A DNA stretch of 64,000 nt from Shewanella woodyi ATCC 51908 (GTDB lineage Bacteria; Pseudomonadota; Gammaproteobacteria; Enterobacterales; Shewanellaceae), in contig NC_010506.1 in assembly GCF_000019525.1 (NCBI RefSeq), positions 930,001-994,000 of the forward strand, read 5' to 3'. Below the pieces are notes generated by a model. The model searched no databases and was not told where the DNA came from. It worked only from the letters and a program-made list of their open reading frames with translations. The position numbers and the translations under genes are program-made. Below, piece by piece: positions 63,765-64,000 of this stretch (its first letter is position 1; every line of letters starts with the position of its first letter).

Positions 63765-63813
63765 CTAAATGATAATAAGTCGATTGTCATAATTGTTAGG
63801 GATTATTATTGCC

Positions 63814-64000
63814 ATGGAAAACATCAGTAACAAGCCACTGTCTGCCATTATTTCTGAAGTTGCAGATCGTTACTGGCAACGCATTAACGACGTTTTCCCT
63901 GAACTTGCCAATGAGTTGACCAAGGAGCAGGGGGAGGAGCTTTATCGCATAATGGGTTTGAGTGATTTTATTGCCGATCAGTTATGCCGTCACCCTCAGT
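63814..64000 (+). CDS. glnE: Glutamate-ammonia-ligase adenylyltransferase GlnE, N-terminal fragment
   Basis: The first 62 codons, [26 protein letters not shown] through [13 protein letters not shown], resemble the start of GlnE, which adenylylates and de-adenylylates glutamine synthetase. The SDFI/SDFV block followed by HP is a known feature of its opening helices. The rest of this roughly 950-residue enzyme is outside the window. Confidence 0.85.
   Translation, partial: MENISNKPLSAIISEVADRYWQRINDVFPELANELTKEQGEELYRIMGLSDFIADQLCRHPQ

Overview
The window reads as chromosomal DNA of a marine gammaproteobacterium, most likely Shewanella or a close relative. This is inferred from protein families (cydDC, dbpA, hmp/nnrS/norR, PutA without its DNA-binding domain, DUF3565 and DUF3622 proteins, FecI/FecR/TonB receptor set) and from neighbour pairs (yheS next to yheV, ygiM and ygiF near glnE), not from any database search. 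No rRNA, tRNA or CRISPR array was recognised.

Region by region. 1-2050: four small minus-strand genes of little or no known function, three of them followed by attC-like imperfect palindromes, which looks like a short integron-type cassette array. 2050-6550: the yheS/TIGR02444/yheV housekeeping block, flanked on both sides by dispersed repeats, including a 302-bp direct duplication. 6550-9000: small orphan genes and a membrane-tethered XRE regulator. 9090-13850: a nitric-oxide locus in which NorR, two GTCA-N3-TGAC boxes and a sigma-54 promoter should drive a broken small membrane gene, nnrS and hmp. 14000-26000: a lipoprotein, dbpA, a GCS2-CBS ligase overlapping an aminoacylase-like hydrolase, a diguanylate cyclase, secreted orphans and two alpha/beta hydrolases. 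26000-32300: an NhaC-type antiporter and a FecI-FecR-TonB receptor module. 32300-34900: rhlE and two small DUF proteins.

34900-39600 is the most interesting accessory island: a tightly coupled three-gene operon (DUF262 protein, DUF3696-type AAA ATPase, and a third protein with a possible phospholipase-D-like end) bracketed by inverted copies of a dispersed repeat whose hairpin stems covary. It has the look of an uncharacterised phage-defence or conflict operon. 39600-54700 returns to core functions: a large secreted PKD protein, cydDC with an FNR-like site, a chemoreceptor, putA, ygiM, and a phosphate transporter with its DUF47 partner.

54990-64000 starts with ygiF and ends with the beginning of glnE, which are neighbours in E. 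coli. Between them lies a minus-strand cluster resembling E. coli yjfIJKL: a PspA-like coiled coil, DUF2170, DUF2491 and double DUF350 proteins, a membrane-anchored aminopropyltransferase-like enzyme, a lipoprotein and a voltage-gated-type potassium channel. The same 13-bp palindrome (GACATA-W-TATGTC) occurs twice ahead of yjfI and once ahead of the lipoprotein gene and glnE, suggesting one regulator for the whole envelope-stress-like cluster.
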